Assembly: GCA_026874595.1 (NCBI GenBank)
Contig: CM049319.1
Location: forward strand, 39,875,473-39,939,472
Source of the DNA: Sipunculus nudus
Taxonomy: Eukaryota > Annelida > Sipuncula > Golfingiida > Sipunculidae
Reading direction: 5' to 3'
DNA: 64,000 nucleotides
Part shown: in pieces, positions 1 through 12,256 of the stretch
Layout of the letters: each line of letters begins with the position of its first letter
How positions within the stretch are numbered: the first letter of the stretch is position 1
Program-made: the position numbers and the translations under genes
The notes under the pieces: generated by a model
Databases searched by the model: none
What the model saw: only the letters and a program-made list of their open reading frames with translations
Told to the model about the DNA's origin: nothing

Positions 1-3000
1 TCAGTTCAGGATGTTGAGTACTTCTCTTATCCTGTCTGCTGTACATGCAAAGTTCACGATGTTGACCACTTCTCTTATCCTGCATCTGTGCATGTACTGT
101 TCAGGATGTTGACCACTTCTCTTATCCTGCATCCTGTAGATGCTCAGTTCAGGATGTTCACCACTTCTCTTATCCTGCATCCTGTAGATGCTCAGTTCAG
201 GATGTTGAATACTTCTCTTATCCTGTCTGCTGTACATGTACTGTTCAGGATGTTCACCACTTCTCTTATCCTGCATCCTGTAGATGCTCAGTTCAGGATG
301 TTGAGTACTTCTCTTATCCTGTCTGCTGTACATGCAAAGTTCACGATGTTGACCACTTCTCTTATCCTGCATCTGTGCATGTACTGTTCAGGATGTTCAC
401 CACTTCTCTTATCCTGCATCCTGTAGATGCTCAGTTCAGGATGTTGAGTACTTCTCTTATCCTGTCTGCTGTACATGTACAGTTCACGATGATGACCACT
501 TCTCTTATCCTGCATCTTGTGCATGTACTGGTCAGGATGTTGACCACTTTTCTTATCCTGCATCCTGTAGATGCTCAGTTCAGGATGTTGAGTACTTCTC
601 TTATCCTGTCTACTATACATGTACAGTTCACGATGTTGACCACTTCTCTTATCCTGCGTCTTGTGCATGTACAGTTCACGATGATGACCACTTCTCTTAT
701 CCTGCATCCTGTACATGTACAGTTCAGGATGTTGACTACTTCTCTTATCCTGTCTGCTGTACATGTACAGTTCACGATGTTGACCACTTCTCTTATCCTG
801 CATCCTGTGCATGTACTGTTCGGGATGTTCACCACTTCTCTTATCCTGCATCCTGTAGATGCTCAGTTCAGGATGTTGAGTACTTCTCTTATCCTGTCTG
901 CTGTACATGCAAAGTTCACGATGTTGACCACTTCTCTTATCCTGCATCTGTGCATGTACTGTTCAGGATGTTCACCACTTCTCTTATCCTGCATCCTGTA
1001 GATGCTCAGTTCAGGATGTTGAGTACTTCTCTTATCCTGTCTGCTGTACATGTACAGTTCACGATGATGACCACTTCTCTTATCCTGCATCCTGTGCATG
1101 TACTGTTCAGGATGTTCACCACTTCTCTTATCCTGCATCCTGTAGATGCTCAGTTCAGGATGTTGAGTACTTCTCTTATCCTGTCTGCTGTACATGCAAA
1201 GTTCACGATGTTGACCACTTCTCTTATCCTGCATCTGTGCATGTACTGTTCTGGATGTTCACCACTTCTCTTATCCTGCATCCTGTAGATGCTCAGTTCA
1301 GGATGTTGAGTACTTCTCTTATCCTGTCTGCTGTACATGTACAGTTCACGATGATGACCACTTCTCTTATCCTGCATCTTGTGCATGTACTGGTCAGGAT
1401 GTTGACCACTTTTCTTATCCTGCATCCTGTAGATGCTCAGTTCAGGATGTTGAGTACTTCTCTTATCCTGTCTACTATACATGTACAGTTCACGATGTTG
1501 ACCACTTCTCTTATCCTGCGTCTTGTGCATGTACAGTTCACGATGATGACCACTTCTCTTATCCTGCATCCTGTACATGTACAGTTCAGGATGTTGACTA
1601 CTTCTCTTATCCTGTCTGCTGTACATGTACAGTTCACGATGTTGACCACTTCTCTTATCCTGCATCCTGTGCATGTACTGTTCAGGATGTTCACCACTTC
1701 TCTTATCCTGCATCCTGTAGATGCTCAGTTCAGGATGTTGAGTACTTCTCTTATCCTGTCTGCTGTACATGTACAGTTCACGATGTTCACCACTTCTCTT
1801 ATCCTGCATCCTGTACATGTACAGTTCAGGATGTTGACTACTTTTCTTATCCTGTCTGCTATACATGTACAGTTCACGATGTTGACCACTTCTCTTATCC
1901 TGCACTCTGTACATGTCCAGTTTAGGATGTTGACCACTTCTCTTATCCTGCACTCTGTACATGTCCAGTTTAGGATGTTGACCACTTCTCTTATCCTTCA
2001 TCTTGTGCATGTACTGTTCAGGATGTTCACCACTTCTCTTATCCTGCACATGTACAGTTCAGGATGTTGACTACTTCTCTTATCTGTCTGCTGTACATGT
2101 ACAGTTCACGATGATGACCACTTCTCTTATCCTGCACTCTGTACATGTACAGTTCACGATGATGACCACTTCTCTTATCCTGCATCTTGTGCATGTACAG
2201 TTCAGAATGCTGACTACTTCTCTGATCCTGTCCTCTCTTCATGTACAGTTCACGATGTTGACTACTTCTCTTATCCTGCATCTTGTGCATGTACTGTTCA
2301 GGATGCTGACTACTTCTATTATCCTGTCTGCTGTACATGTACAGTTCACGATGTTGACCACTTCTCTTATCATGCGTCTTGTGCATGTACAGTTCAGAAT
2401 GCTGACTACTTCTCTGATCCTGTCCTCTCTTCATGTACAGTTCACGATGTTGACTACTTCTCTTATCCTGCATCTTGTGCATGTACAGTTCAGGATGTTC
2501 ACCACTTCTCTTATCCTGCATCCTGTACATGTACAGTTCACGATGTTGACGACTTCTCTTATCCTGCATCTTGTGCATGTACTGTTCAGGATGTTCACCA
2601 CTTTTCTTATCCTGCATCCTGTAGATGCTCAGTTCAGGATATTGAGTACTTCTCTTATCCTGTCTGCTGTTCATGTACAGTTCAGGATGTTGACCACTTC
2701 TCTTATCCTGCATCTTGTGCATGTACACTTCAGGATATTGAGTACTTCTCTTATCCTGTCTGCTGTGCATGTACAGTTCACGATGTTGACCACTTCTCTT
2801 ATCCTGCATCTTGTGCATGTACAGTTCAGGATGTTGACTACTTCTCTTAACCTGTCTGCTGTTCATGCGCAGTTCAGGATGTTGACCACTTCTCTTATCC
2901 TGCGTCTTGTGCATGTACAGTTCAGGATGTTGACCACTTCTCTTATCCTGTCTGCTGTACATGTACAGTTTAGGATGTTGACTACTTCTCTTATCCTGCA

Positions 3001-3237
3001 TCCTGTAGATGCTCAGTTCAGGATGTTGACTACTTCTCTTATCCTGTCTGCTGTAGATGTTCAGTTCAGGATATTGAGTACTTCTCTTATCCTGTCTGCT
3101 GTTCATGAATAGTTCACGATTTGACCACTTCTCTATCCTGCATCTTGTGCATGAACAGTTCAGGATGTTCACCACTTCACTTATCCTGCATCCCGTACAT
3201 GTACAGTCAAAGACGTCTCCTGCACATGTATAGTCAG
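1..3237. repeat. 48-bp satellite array with higher-order structure
   Basis: About 67 head-to-tail units of 48 bp. The core reads TTCTCTTATCCTG, each unit begins near CAGTTCAGGATGTTGA and ends near GTACATGTA. Two sub-types alternate (TCCTGTCTGCTGTACATG and TCCTGCATCCTGTACATG). The marker CATGCAAAGTTCACGATG recurs at 44, 331, 906 and 1193, spacings 287, 575, 287, so an 862-bp higher-order repeat is present twice in nearly identical form before the array becomes more irregular after about 1.8 kb. The last units (3120-3237) are degraded. Because 48 is a multiple of 3, both strands stay open over hundreds of codons; 47-bp units break the frames. Confidence 0.97.
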
Positions 3238-4298
3238 GGTCATTGCAACTTTTTCAAAATAAAATTCCACGGTTTCAAAAGATTAAACACGACTTATTCT
3301 CTTAGTTATCAGAGACTGTTAAATATTCTGACCAAGACGAGGGGTGGCTAGTATGAAATGAGACACACTGATATGTACACCCAGGTTGAGCTATTCTGTA
3401 ATATCGTAAATACTGCATAAGCAGGGTGCATATGTGGAGGTAGAATTCCCAGCATGAGTTTGTAGAAAAACCTGTTATACTACAGCAACTATTTGTAACT
3501 GATGTTTATGAATTCCTCAAACCAATGTCCAACTTGACCGGAAGAAAACTAGATCATAATTATTCAGTCTTAAGTTATGAGTCCAAAATATATTTGTGAA
3601 GCACCAGAAAACGGAAATCAATTCCTCAATTAAATCCTTTAACTTCTTAGATAAAAGTTATGATTAGACCCATGCTATCTGGTAAAAATGCATCAAAACC
3701 GTACAGCAGCCAACCTTTATTAAAGAGAAGATAGATGAAATACGTTCAACCAGCCAACTCGGTGGATTTTATAATTCAAATCCCAAATACTTAGCTGCAA
3801 CCAACAACATTTTTATTCCCCTGTTTTTTTCAGCCTGTTCTGCCTTTCATCTGTACTTTGCAGAAGTGTCTCAATGTCAGTCCCAAGACAATAATTTTTT
3901 TTTCTCTTGCTTTCCTGAATTACATCTAACATTGTTTTTTCAACGCTGTTTCACGAATGGCCTTGCCCTGTTTCTGTTCTTTAAGATAATTCCTATATTT
4001 CATCCTAGAAAAGCTGACAAAATGCAAGCATTTAGATGTGACCTTGAAGTTCTGGAACTCATCAATTCCCCAATCTAATACAAAATGTTATGTTGAGAGA
4101 GATTTCTCTTTCATGCTTCCACAAGTATTTCTTTGAGCTTGTACATGTGGCAAGATGTGCAAAAGGCTAAGGAAATTTTGCTGTCTTTCATGAAGGAAAA
4201 TATCCAATGATTCACTTCTGACTGGGTCATATTGCAAGTATTCTAAGCGCCCAGAGAATAGTAAGATGAGAGAAGATGGTGACTTTGAGGACCATATA
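3238..4298. other. gene-free spacer
   Basis: AT-rich sequence between the satellite and its inverted relics. I see no convincing ORF, repeat array or element end. The short open frame at 3866-4078 is low-complexity and phenylalanine-rich, and I do not support it as a gene. Confidence 0.6.
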
Positions 4299-4640
4299 TA
4301 CAGGACATTAAATAAGAGAAAGGTCTGAAATCCAGTACTGTAGATATATAAGAGACAGGATAAGAAAGGGGTGACATCCTCAACTGTTAATTAACAAGAG
4401 ACGGCACCAGAGACGGGGTGATATCGAGAACTGCACATTTATAGAGCAAAGGACAACATGGGAAGGGGGGGGGGGGGCAAATTCAGGGCTGTTCATAAAC
4501 TGGAGACGGGATAGAAATTTGAGTTGTATGAAGGATTATACATATACAAGAGACCGGATAATAGGATTGGATGACATCGATCTCTATAGATTTAAAGGAG
4601 AGATGATAAAGAGAAAACTGTACATGTAGCGGGATATGGG
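4299..4640 (-). repeat. decayed inverted relics of the 48-bp satellite
   Basis: Read on the minus strand this stretch resembles the satellite at the window start. For example ACAGGATAAGAAAGG followed by TGACATCCTCAACTGT at about 4354-4387 aligns with the complement of the satellite unit, with a few mismatches and a 1-bp gap. Further copies recur every 50-60 bp (near 4300, 4405, 4500, 4552 and 4600). A G-run interrupts at about 4466. Orientation is opposite to the main array. Confidence 0.7.
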
Positions 4641-4785
4641 TACCAGGGCGGTCAAGTTGCATCAAAAGGGTGATAAACTAATACATGGGAGTTGCAGGAC
4701 GGTACTTGAGTGTATCTATCACAGGATCTTCTGCAACCTCTTCATATTATTGAGACTTAATTTGGCCTGGAAAACTTGTTCAGCT

Positions 4786-5640
4786 GCCCACGGATGGTCC
4801 TGGAGTAAACTGGAAACTGTTCAGAATGCTGTTAATTTGAATGAAAATCAAAGTGCTGTACTGCTAATCATTGGTAGTTGCGGTCTTCACACAATGCTTT
4901 CAAGATTGGGGTCAAAACCGGATTGCTTTCTTATAAGGTTCAAAAGGTTTTCAGAGATACTGATGCATGGACAGCAGACTACACTCGCATAATCAAATCG
5001 GAAGTATTCCCATTGCGGTTTTTTTTTTGGCACAGTTGGATTGAAAACAGGCCAGATGTAGTCCGGGCTTAGAAAATTTGGCCGAACAAAGTAAATTGCG
5101 TTACTGAAGTTAGGAAAGATAAGTCAAATACTCAGAAACCCCGCGCGACTCCTACACTACTGTGATGAATGCTGATGATGACATGTTGATGTTGGTCAAG
5201 ATAGCATTTATTCAAACAGTTTCGAGGCAGATGACTCCATTCCTGAGCATATTTCAAAGTGAGCGCCCTCGGGTGCAATCTCTAGGCTTTGGTCTTGAAA
5301 AGATGGTGAGGGCTCTGATGAAAAGATTCATAAGGAGTTCAGCTGCAGAACGTGGTAAAGGGCAATTCAGAGTGAGAATTCGTGGACGTCAGCCAAGAAC
5401 CTACTTGATAAAACTTCTATAGCATGCGCTTTTACTCGGGAGTTGTCATCCCTCTGCCTAGAGGTTATGGTCACCGAGCCTGAGAGTAAGAAGTCCAAAT
5501 TCTAGCATACCCTTGGAACACTGATTTCTAGCAAGCGCATTGATAAAGGCAATGCAGAAACTGTAAAAGCAGAGTATGAAGAATGATAAGTGCATGTCCT
5601 ATGCCTTACAGGAGACAATGATCACCGCTACATTCTCTCC
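4786..5640 (+). pseudogene. frameshifted transposon-type protein relic
   Basis: Several plus-strand segments in different frames read as successive parts of one protein. Near 4866-4905 a G-S-C-G-L-H-T segment is followed, one frame away, by H-N-A-F-K-I-G-V. At about 4990-5070 there is F-P-L-R-F with a nearby W-I-E-N-R-P. The longest intact piece is at 5162-5422 (86 codons: a hydrophobic start, then T-P-F-L-S-I-F-Q and M-K-R-F-I-R-S-S). A further fragment with I-S-K-R-I-D-K-G lies near 5530-5560. I associate this motif series with multicopy, transposon-linked 'uncharacterized' proteins of invertebrates and fish, possibly hAT-related; that assignment is from memory. Stops and frameshifts make it non-functional. 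No TIRs were found. Confidence 0.45.
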
Positions 5641-6265
5641 TCCAAAAGTTGTTCACCAACACATTCTCTCCTCAAGAGATTGTTTACCAACACATTATCT
5701 CTAGAGGATGTCCACTAATACAGTCTTTCCTCCAGAGGATGTCCACCAATACATTCTTTCCTCTAGAGGATGTCCACCAATGCACTCTCCTCCAGAGTAT
5801 GTCGACCCATACATTCTCTCCTCCAGACGATGTCGACCAATACATTCCGTCCTCCGGAGGAGGTCCACCTACACATTCTCACCTCCAGACGACGTTAACC
5901 AAATCTATTTCTCCTCCAGAGGATGTTCACAACACATTCCGTCCTCCAGAGGATGTCCACCAATGCATTCTCTCCTCCAGAGGAGGACTAATAATACATT
6001 ATTTTCCTCCAGAGGATGTCCACAAACACATCTCTCCTCAAGAGATTGATCACCAATACATTCTCTTCTCCATAGGATGTTCACCAACACATTCCCTCGT
6101 AAAGAGATTGTACACCAACACATTCTCTCTTCCAGAGGAGGATGTCTACAAATACATTCTCTCCTCCAGAGTATGTCCATAAATACATTATCCCCTCAGG
6201 AGGATGTTAACCAGTACATTCTCTCCTTCAGAGGATGTCCACAAATACCTTCTGCCCTCCAGATG
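5628..6265. repeat. 31-bp minisatellite
   Basis: About 20 imperfect copies of a 29-35 bp unit, most often 31 bp, with consensus GAGGATGTCCACCAATACAT then TCTCTCCTCCA. It starts directly after the coding relic. Open frames on either strand here are by-products of the repeat and drift in frame because 31 is not a multiple of 3. Confidence 0.92.
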
Positions 6266-6500
6266 ATGATAAAAAATTCATCATTCATCATGTCCAAAAG
6301 GCATAATGTCAGAAAATATACAGCAATGATTAATGAAACAATGGTAAATACAGAATTTCTGAGCGAGCAATATCAGTACTATTTACGTATAATCAATGGT
6401 TTAATTACAGACTGTATATACGTGAGTGCGAACGTCAATCTCGTGAATGTAGGTAATATGATTTATCACATATCCAACTGACAAAAGATTTACTGATGTA
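6266..6500. other. gene-free spacer
   Basis: AT-rich DNA between the minisatellite and the first PAL-E end. I see nothing annotatable in it. Confidence 0.6.
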
Positions 6501-6725
6501 ACAAGGACTACAGGCCTAATGGGAACCTGTGCAAGGGGATATAAATGTATTAAGGTATAATGCTTCCATGATAACATGCTTGACCATTATTTGAAAAATT
6601 CTTGATTGTCTTTCAAGTACGTGTGACAAGCACGTGTGACAATGCAAGTCCTAAAGATTTTAAAGTACAACCACTAATTACACAAACATCACTCTTGATA
6701 TACTGGCATAGATGTAAACAAAAGA
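6501..6725 (+). mobile_element. PAL-E element, 5' part (split by PAL-A)
   Basis: Starts ACAAGGACTACAGGCCTAAT, then GGGAACCTGTGC, matching the 5' ends at 13427, 22041, 27671 and 38582. It runs to TCTGGCATAGATGTAAACAAAA, where a PAL-A element begins. The sequence resumes after that element at 10827. The split site corresponds to the continuous paralogue near 13580-13605. Confidence 0.7.
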
Positions 6726-7466
6726 ACAAGGGACCCACGGGTCATGGCGCTAAGCTGTTATATTAATCAAAATATATAGCTGTTATATATGATTTGGAAG
6801 AGGGGGTAGGCAGATGCTGGTTTTGTGTGGTAATATATGTATTATGAGTTGATGGTGTTTAACTCAAGTTATGTAAGATTTGGATAAAATCCTTGTTGAA
6901 TTCACACAAATACAGCATTCTCGTCACACAGCAAGGCAGGCACTAGGTTGCCTCTGTTTCGATTTATACAACTTAAACATTCTAGGAAAAAAGAGCATAG
7001 AAGGTGTGAAGTAGTCTCTGTTTGGATTTATAAAATTATAGCATTTTGGGGTAACAGCGCAGCCGGCATGAGGGGCTTTTATTTTTAAATACTTTCATAT
7101 TTACCTTTATTCGTATTCATATGTATAAAATTATGGAGTATTCATTAACGTATTAAAATACATGTGAAAAGTATTCACACCATGTCTGGTATTTATTCAG
7201 TTTCAGTCAAACAAAGTTGTTGAGAATGAAGAATATACAAATTTCACACATTTATGAAAAAATGATCAAAGTACCTGGTTTTATGGCTTTAATTTATATT
7301 TAAAAATACAAATATTATATTCACTTGAGATTACTTCCACATTAATCTACACACTAGACATAGAAAGAGTCTTACGGCAATAATTAACATATTAATGAGA
7401 ACTTGTCTAAGATCTGATTTTTTATCATATTTGAGTATTTTTATTTTTTAAAAACATGTATCAGAA

Positions 7467-8466
7467 ACTAGATGTGTCGGAACGACACGAATGCCCCCGC
7501 CTGGGGCAAATTAGAAACATTTGTTAAATTTTGCAATTTTTTTTTTAAGTTCAGGAGGTGTCGTATGGTCAAAAGTAATTCAACAAGGGCAAAATGCAAA
7601 CTCGATCTGTAACGGGTCATTATCAAGCAACACACCAAAAATCAGGCATTGTGAAAAAAAGTCCATACATGTGCATTTTTTTTTAATAAAAATCTGTCTT
7701 TCATGAAATTTTCTAGGTTTAGGAGCCGTAAAACAATCAAAAGTAGGTCAACCGGGACGAAACGCGAACTCTATCTGTAACTGTCATCAACTGCCCACAC
7801 ATAAAAAATCAGGGTGGTATCTGCAGGCATTCAGGAAAAAAAGTCCATACATATGCATTTGTAATGAAATTTCTATTTTTCATGAAAATTTCTATGTTCA
7901 GGAGCAGTCAAATGGTCAAAAGTAGGTCAACTGGGACAAAACAAGAACTCGATCTGTAACTGATCATTATCTGCCAACACACCAAAAATCAGGCCCATAT
8001 CTGCAGGCACTGCGAAAAAAAGTCTGTACATGTGCACTTTTTAATGAAATTTTCTAAGTTAGAGCACCGTCAAACGGTCAAAAGTAGGTCAACTGGGAAA
8101 AAACGTGAACTTAATCTGTAACTCATCATTATCTGTCCACGAACCAAATATCAGGCCAATATCTGCAGGCATTGCGAAAAAAAGTCCGTACATGTGTATT
8201 TGTCATGAAAATTTATATTTTTCATGAAATTTTCTAAGTTCAGGAGCCGTAAAACGGTCAAAAGTAGGTCAACCGGGACGAAACGCGAACTCGTTCTGTA
8301 ACTGGTCATTATCTGCCAACACCAAAAATCAGGTTAATATCTGCAGGCACTGCGAAAAAAAGTCCGTACAACTGTTTGATTTCGGAATGACGCAAGGACG
8401 GTAGGACGGAATGACGGACATGGGTAAAACTATATGCCCCGGCCACTTTGTGGCGGGGGCATAAAA
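7467..8466 (+). mobile_element. PAL-B element, complete 1.0-kb copy
   Basis: The 5' end is ACTAGATGTGTCGGAACGAC followed by a small hairpin GCCCCCGCCTGGGGC. The core is five imperfect tandem units of about 165-182 bp (GTCAAAAGTAGGTCAAC ... AAAAATCAGGC ... CTGCAGGCAT ... AAAAAAAGTCC). Then come a GGACGGTAGGACGGAATGAC microsatellite, a near-perfect hairpin TGCCCCGGCCAC-TTT-GTGGCGGGGGCA and ATAAAA. The 5' ATGCCCCCGCC box is the exact complement of GGCGGGGGCAT at the 3' end. The second copy (33054-35228) has the same two ends. Confidence 0.85.
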
Positions 8467-9067
8467 ATCAGCTATGAAACCAATATATGTGTAAAAATAA
8501 CCTAAGGATCAAAGACCACCCAATAAATTATACAAGGAGCAAACTAGAGATCGGCAATTTAATTTTATAAACTTAGTAAAGGAACCAGTAATATAATTTT
8601 GATTATATACATAGTATCATGTAACAACTGATGAAGCAACAAGTCTTCATGTCATTTGTGAAACATATTGACATCTTTCATCAGTGCATGTCTGAGTAAA
8701 ATTTAAAAATTTTGACATATTGTATTAATTTTTTTTATTTTGCAATAAATATAAATCAACAAGCTATAACACTTGGAATAGACCTGGAAATTTAGATTAA
8801 TATTATCAACTGCATCTTTGTCGATCATTAATTTGCTTCATATAATCCCAAATAGTAAAGAACAAAATAATTCAATTATTTTTTTTCCATTAAAAAAAAT
8901 TGAAAAGAAAAATACCATAGGTGACTCCATAGTGTTATTTGGAATACATTTTCATCCATCCACACAAGATCCATACAACATCAATAATTGCAAAGTAATT
9001 CCCTGTTCCTGATTACCTATCAAAGTCTTTTTCCATTAATTTTTCTTAAAGTTGTTATTATAAACTG

Positions 9068-10056
9068 ACTAGATATTTCTTGGCACCGTAGGTGCCATAG
9101 TATCCCCAGACAATTACCCCCCCCCCCCCCCCCCCCCAGCCCTTGATAAGATGCATCTAACCTTTAAGTTTGGTGACTGTGCCAACATTTTTTTTCGAGT
9201 TATTGCCGTAATTTCATTTTACATTATCACTGCTGTGACCTTGAAAAAAATGCATCAAGGTCATCCATGTTCGAACCTGACCTAGCCGTTGATCAGATGC
9301 ATCAAACATGAGGGTTTGGTGAGTGTACCTCAAATTCTCACAAAGTTTTTGCTTTTTCATTATTTAAACAAGAAAACGACACAAGTTGGCGCTACCTGTC
9401 TTCTGCAAAAGACAAAGCTTTCCAAGATCTTCGGTCAATTTGATTTTTGGATCATTCCACATATCCCTTACTGAGATATTAAAGACTTTGTGTGAATTTC
9501 ACCAAATATTGGAATATTCAAGGTCAAGGCCACTCTCATAAGAAAGGTCATGACCCCAATTTAAATAAACATCATCCCATAACCCATATCTATGTATATG
9601 TATAATATAAAAGAAATCTGTCTATTTGTTTTTTACTTATAATGCTCACAGTAGTGTCAAGTGGCTATTTTGGGGGTATTAAAAGGCATGAAAACAAGTA
9701 AAGAATAAAAGGTGGAGCCACCAGTTTCTGGATCATGACAACCCTATCCATGATCTTCGATCAACTTGAATTGGGATCAATCCATGAAAGATTTCTTGAG
9801 ATATTTATGAATTTGTGTAATTTTCCCCCAAATTGGACCTATTCAAGGTCAAGGACACTCTCCTAATAAAGGTCATGACCTCATTTTAAACAGGCATCGT
9901 CCTCTCATCAATATCTATACATACACCAAGTTTGGTAAAGATCCGTGAAATATTTTATGAGTTATCTCGCCAACAAGATAAATATGCGGCATCGGCGGCA
10001 TCGGGACAGGCATTAAAACATAGTATCCCCCAACTTTTTCTGGGGATACAATAAAA
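9068..10056 (+). mobile_element. PAL-C element, complete 1.0-kb copy
   Basis: The 5' end is ACTAGATATTTCTTGGCACC with a perfect hairpin GGCACC-GTA-GGTGCC. The core has tandem units rich in TCAAGGTCA, TTGATCAGATGCATC and CAAGTTTGGTGA. The 3' end carries a GGCATCGGCGGCATCGGGAC microsatellite and a hairpin GTATCCCC ... GGGGATAC, then AATAAAA. The 5' GTATCCCCAGA box is complementary to TCTGGGGATAC at the 3' end. A C-run of about 20 lies near 9117. Confidence 0.8.
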
Positions 10057-10793
10057 ATTTATTTAATTATTGTTATGTTGTTGGTCAAAACAACTACAAG
10101 ATGAGTTGGGTTGGACACCTGGACCATGAGCTGGCTGGCTGGCTCGAAGCGTGCATAATTAGCCTGAAAGGTCGAAAAGAGGACATATTTGGAGGGGCTT
10201 CAGGATAGCCTAGGTATGACATGTTATCATGAAAACTTTAATAAAAGCTACCGTTTTTGGTCAATTCCTTTCAAATTTCAGAATTTAGAAGCTGAATTCC
10301 TTACGTATGCATGGTTTGAAAATCAAATTAACAATGCTTACAGGAAAATAAACGTGCCATGGCCAATATTGGACAACATTTAAGGTACTGATTTTATATT
10401 TATGGTAATAACTTATAAAAGTTGAATAAATTAAGATCTCATTTTCAGTATACAACTGAATCTTGATTAAATGAAGTTATATTCCTGAAAAAAAGTCTCT
10501 AGCTTTAGCAATTCTTATGTGAGTTGAGTAAAGATATTTCCAAAATGTTTACAAGGTGCATTATGTTCGGGCCCATAACATGAATAGAAAATTGAGGTTT
10601 TTCATTAATATCTCAAAGGAATGAAGTCGTAATGACCCAATTTTTGGTATGGTAGGAGATTTTGGGACATCTAACTGTATGCTGAACTTCTGATTCGTAG
10701 GTCCAACGGTTTCAAAACAAGCCAGTTTAACAGATGGGTAGATGGATGGACGGACGGACAGACAGAGGGCCAACGGACAAAGAACCGTCGCTA

Positions 10794-10823
10794 TAGCTCA
10801 GTTGATTATATTCAACTGAGCTA
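10794..10823. other. perfect 12-bp-stem terminal hairpin of PAL-A
   Basis: TAGCTCAGTTGA and TCAACTGAGCTA form a perfect 12-bp stem around a 6-nt loop and are followed by AAA. The same hairpin, with substitutions, ends PAL-A copies at 18412, 19109, 31735, 36650 and 43386. Confidence 0.9.
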
Positions 10824-10826
10824 AAA

Positions 10827-11400
10827 CTGATTATAGGTACCACCTCATGTCTTGTGTATGAGAAAGTCATCGAAGATGTATGTACATGTAAAATTTCAGG
10901 CAGATACTTCAAACCACACTTGAGCTATGTGCACATATGTATGAAACCCAAAACAATTGTAGGTGGCACCAAAGGTCATGTATATGACTTAGCTATCTGA
11001 AATGTATAAATATGCCCAATTTCTAGCTGAAATGTCAATGTATAATTCTCTCTTTAGAAATAAGTAGGGATATACACTTTGCAAAATTATTGTATGGCAT
11101 GCCACCAGTCTTGTATATGACAATGCTATCCTACAAGATATGCACATTTTCATGATGATATATCAAATCCCTCCTGAGAAATAAGCAAGGACATTCACTA
11201 TTTAAAAAAAATCATTGTAGGTGGCAACACCAGTCTTGCGTAAAAGATGCATGGACATCAAAGATGCATGCACAAGTCAAAATTTCGATCCAATACATCA
11301 AAGTCCTCTTGAGTCAGGTGCACTGGGCTTACCAAAGCTCAGGTGAGGAAGGTAGTCGCCCTGAGTGAAGTAGAACAAAATGCCAGCTACAGCTATTGCA
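10827..11400 (+). mobile_element. PAL-E element, continuation after nested PAL-A
   Basis: Begins CTGATTATAGGTACCACCTC, matching the PAL-E interior at 13602 (ATGATTGTAGCTGGTACCACC) and 23408. It continues through three units with 'GCAAAATTATTGTA' and 'CAGGTCAAAAT'-like segments to CTGGGCTTACCAAAGCTCAG, which corresponds to 14645. Its own 3' end was not found. Confidence 0.65.
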
Positions 11401-12256
11401 CTGAGTGAACTCTTGGCCTGTACTTGGCTGTACTGACTGAACTCTTGACCTGTAGCCGATTCTGAAACAGTTGGTAGTCTGCCAAAGCCGGCAGTCTGCC
11501 ACAGCTATAAATAGATAGAGATTGAAACTTGGCCTGTCGCTAAATCTGAAATAGCTGGCAGTCTGCAACGCTATTTTTAAAGATACAGACACAATCTCGG
11601 CCTGTTGGTAAAACTCTTGCCTGATGTGGGAACATTTAGAAAAATGTTTTGTATACATGTATGAAACTTGAGATGGGTCAATGTCACCAACCAAGATTAC
11701 CTCTGTGACCCTGAAAACTGCATGAAGGTCATCAATATTCAAACCTGACCAAGCCCTTCATGAGGTAAATCAATGCTGCAAGTTTGGTGACTGTGCCTCA
11801 AATGCTTTTCGAGTTATTGCGTAAAGATCATTTTAGCATTATCTCTGCAGTGACATTGAGACAATGTTCAAGGTCATCCATATTCATACATATGCTAGCC
11901 TTTCATATAGTGCATCAAAGCTGCAAGTTTGGTGATTGCTTCTAAAATTCTTTTCAGGTTTTTGCATTAGCATTATCGCTACTGTGTCCTTGAAAATGTG
12001 TTAAGTTAATCTATGTTGAAACTTGACTTAGCCCTTGAAAAGGTGCATCAGAGCTGTAGGTTTGGGGACTGTACCTCAAATTCTTAACAACATTTTAGCA
12101 TTATCGCCACTGTGACCTTGAAAAATAAGTCAAGGTCTTCAATGTTCAAACTTGACCTAGCCCTTGATGCATCAATGCTGCAAGTTTGGTGACTGTACCT
12201 CAAATTCTGAGTTATTGCATTAACTTCATCTAACCATTATCGCCACGTTGACCTTA
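11400..12256. repeat. tandem block related to PAL-E and PAL-C cores
   Basis: The first part repeats TGAACTCTTGACCTGTAGCC-like segments with GCAGTCTGCCA and CTATAAATAGAT. From about 11740 it changes to units of about 125 bp with AAACCTGACCTAGCCCTTGA, GCATCAATGCTGCAAGTTTG and CTGTACCTCAAATTCT, related to the PAL-C core at 9130-9340. No gene is seen. Confidence 0.7.

Larger units (their letters stand above)
6726..10826 (+). mobile_element. PAL-A long element carrying two nested elements
   Basis: The 5' end reads ACAAGGGACCCACGGGTC and the 3' end is a hairpin followed by AAAA. It is collinear with the uninterrupted copy at 29788-31735: matching blocks include GTGTGGTAATATA, CACCATGTCTGGTATTTATT, ATATTATCAACTGCATCTTT and TGAGTTGGGTTGGACACCTG. 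The extra length is largely two insertions, PAL-B (7467-8466) and PAL-C (9068-10056). Just before the 3' hairpin lies a GGACGGACGGACAGACAG-type microsatellite. No protein is encoded. It sits inside a PAL-E element. Confidence 0.8.

Noticed and set aside
1-3175. Long open frames on both strands of the satellite (up to 378 codons)
   Set aside because: They follow from a 48-bp period; 47-bp units change the frame, starts and stops fall at array irregularities, and there is no splice or start context.
5649-6182. Possible repeat protein in the 31-bp minisatellite
   Set aside because: The unit length is not a multiple of 3 and the frame composition rotates; both strands are open by repetition.
1-6265. 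CRISPR-like array
   Set aside because: Units are contiguous with no unique spacers between them, and the genome is animal.
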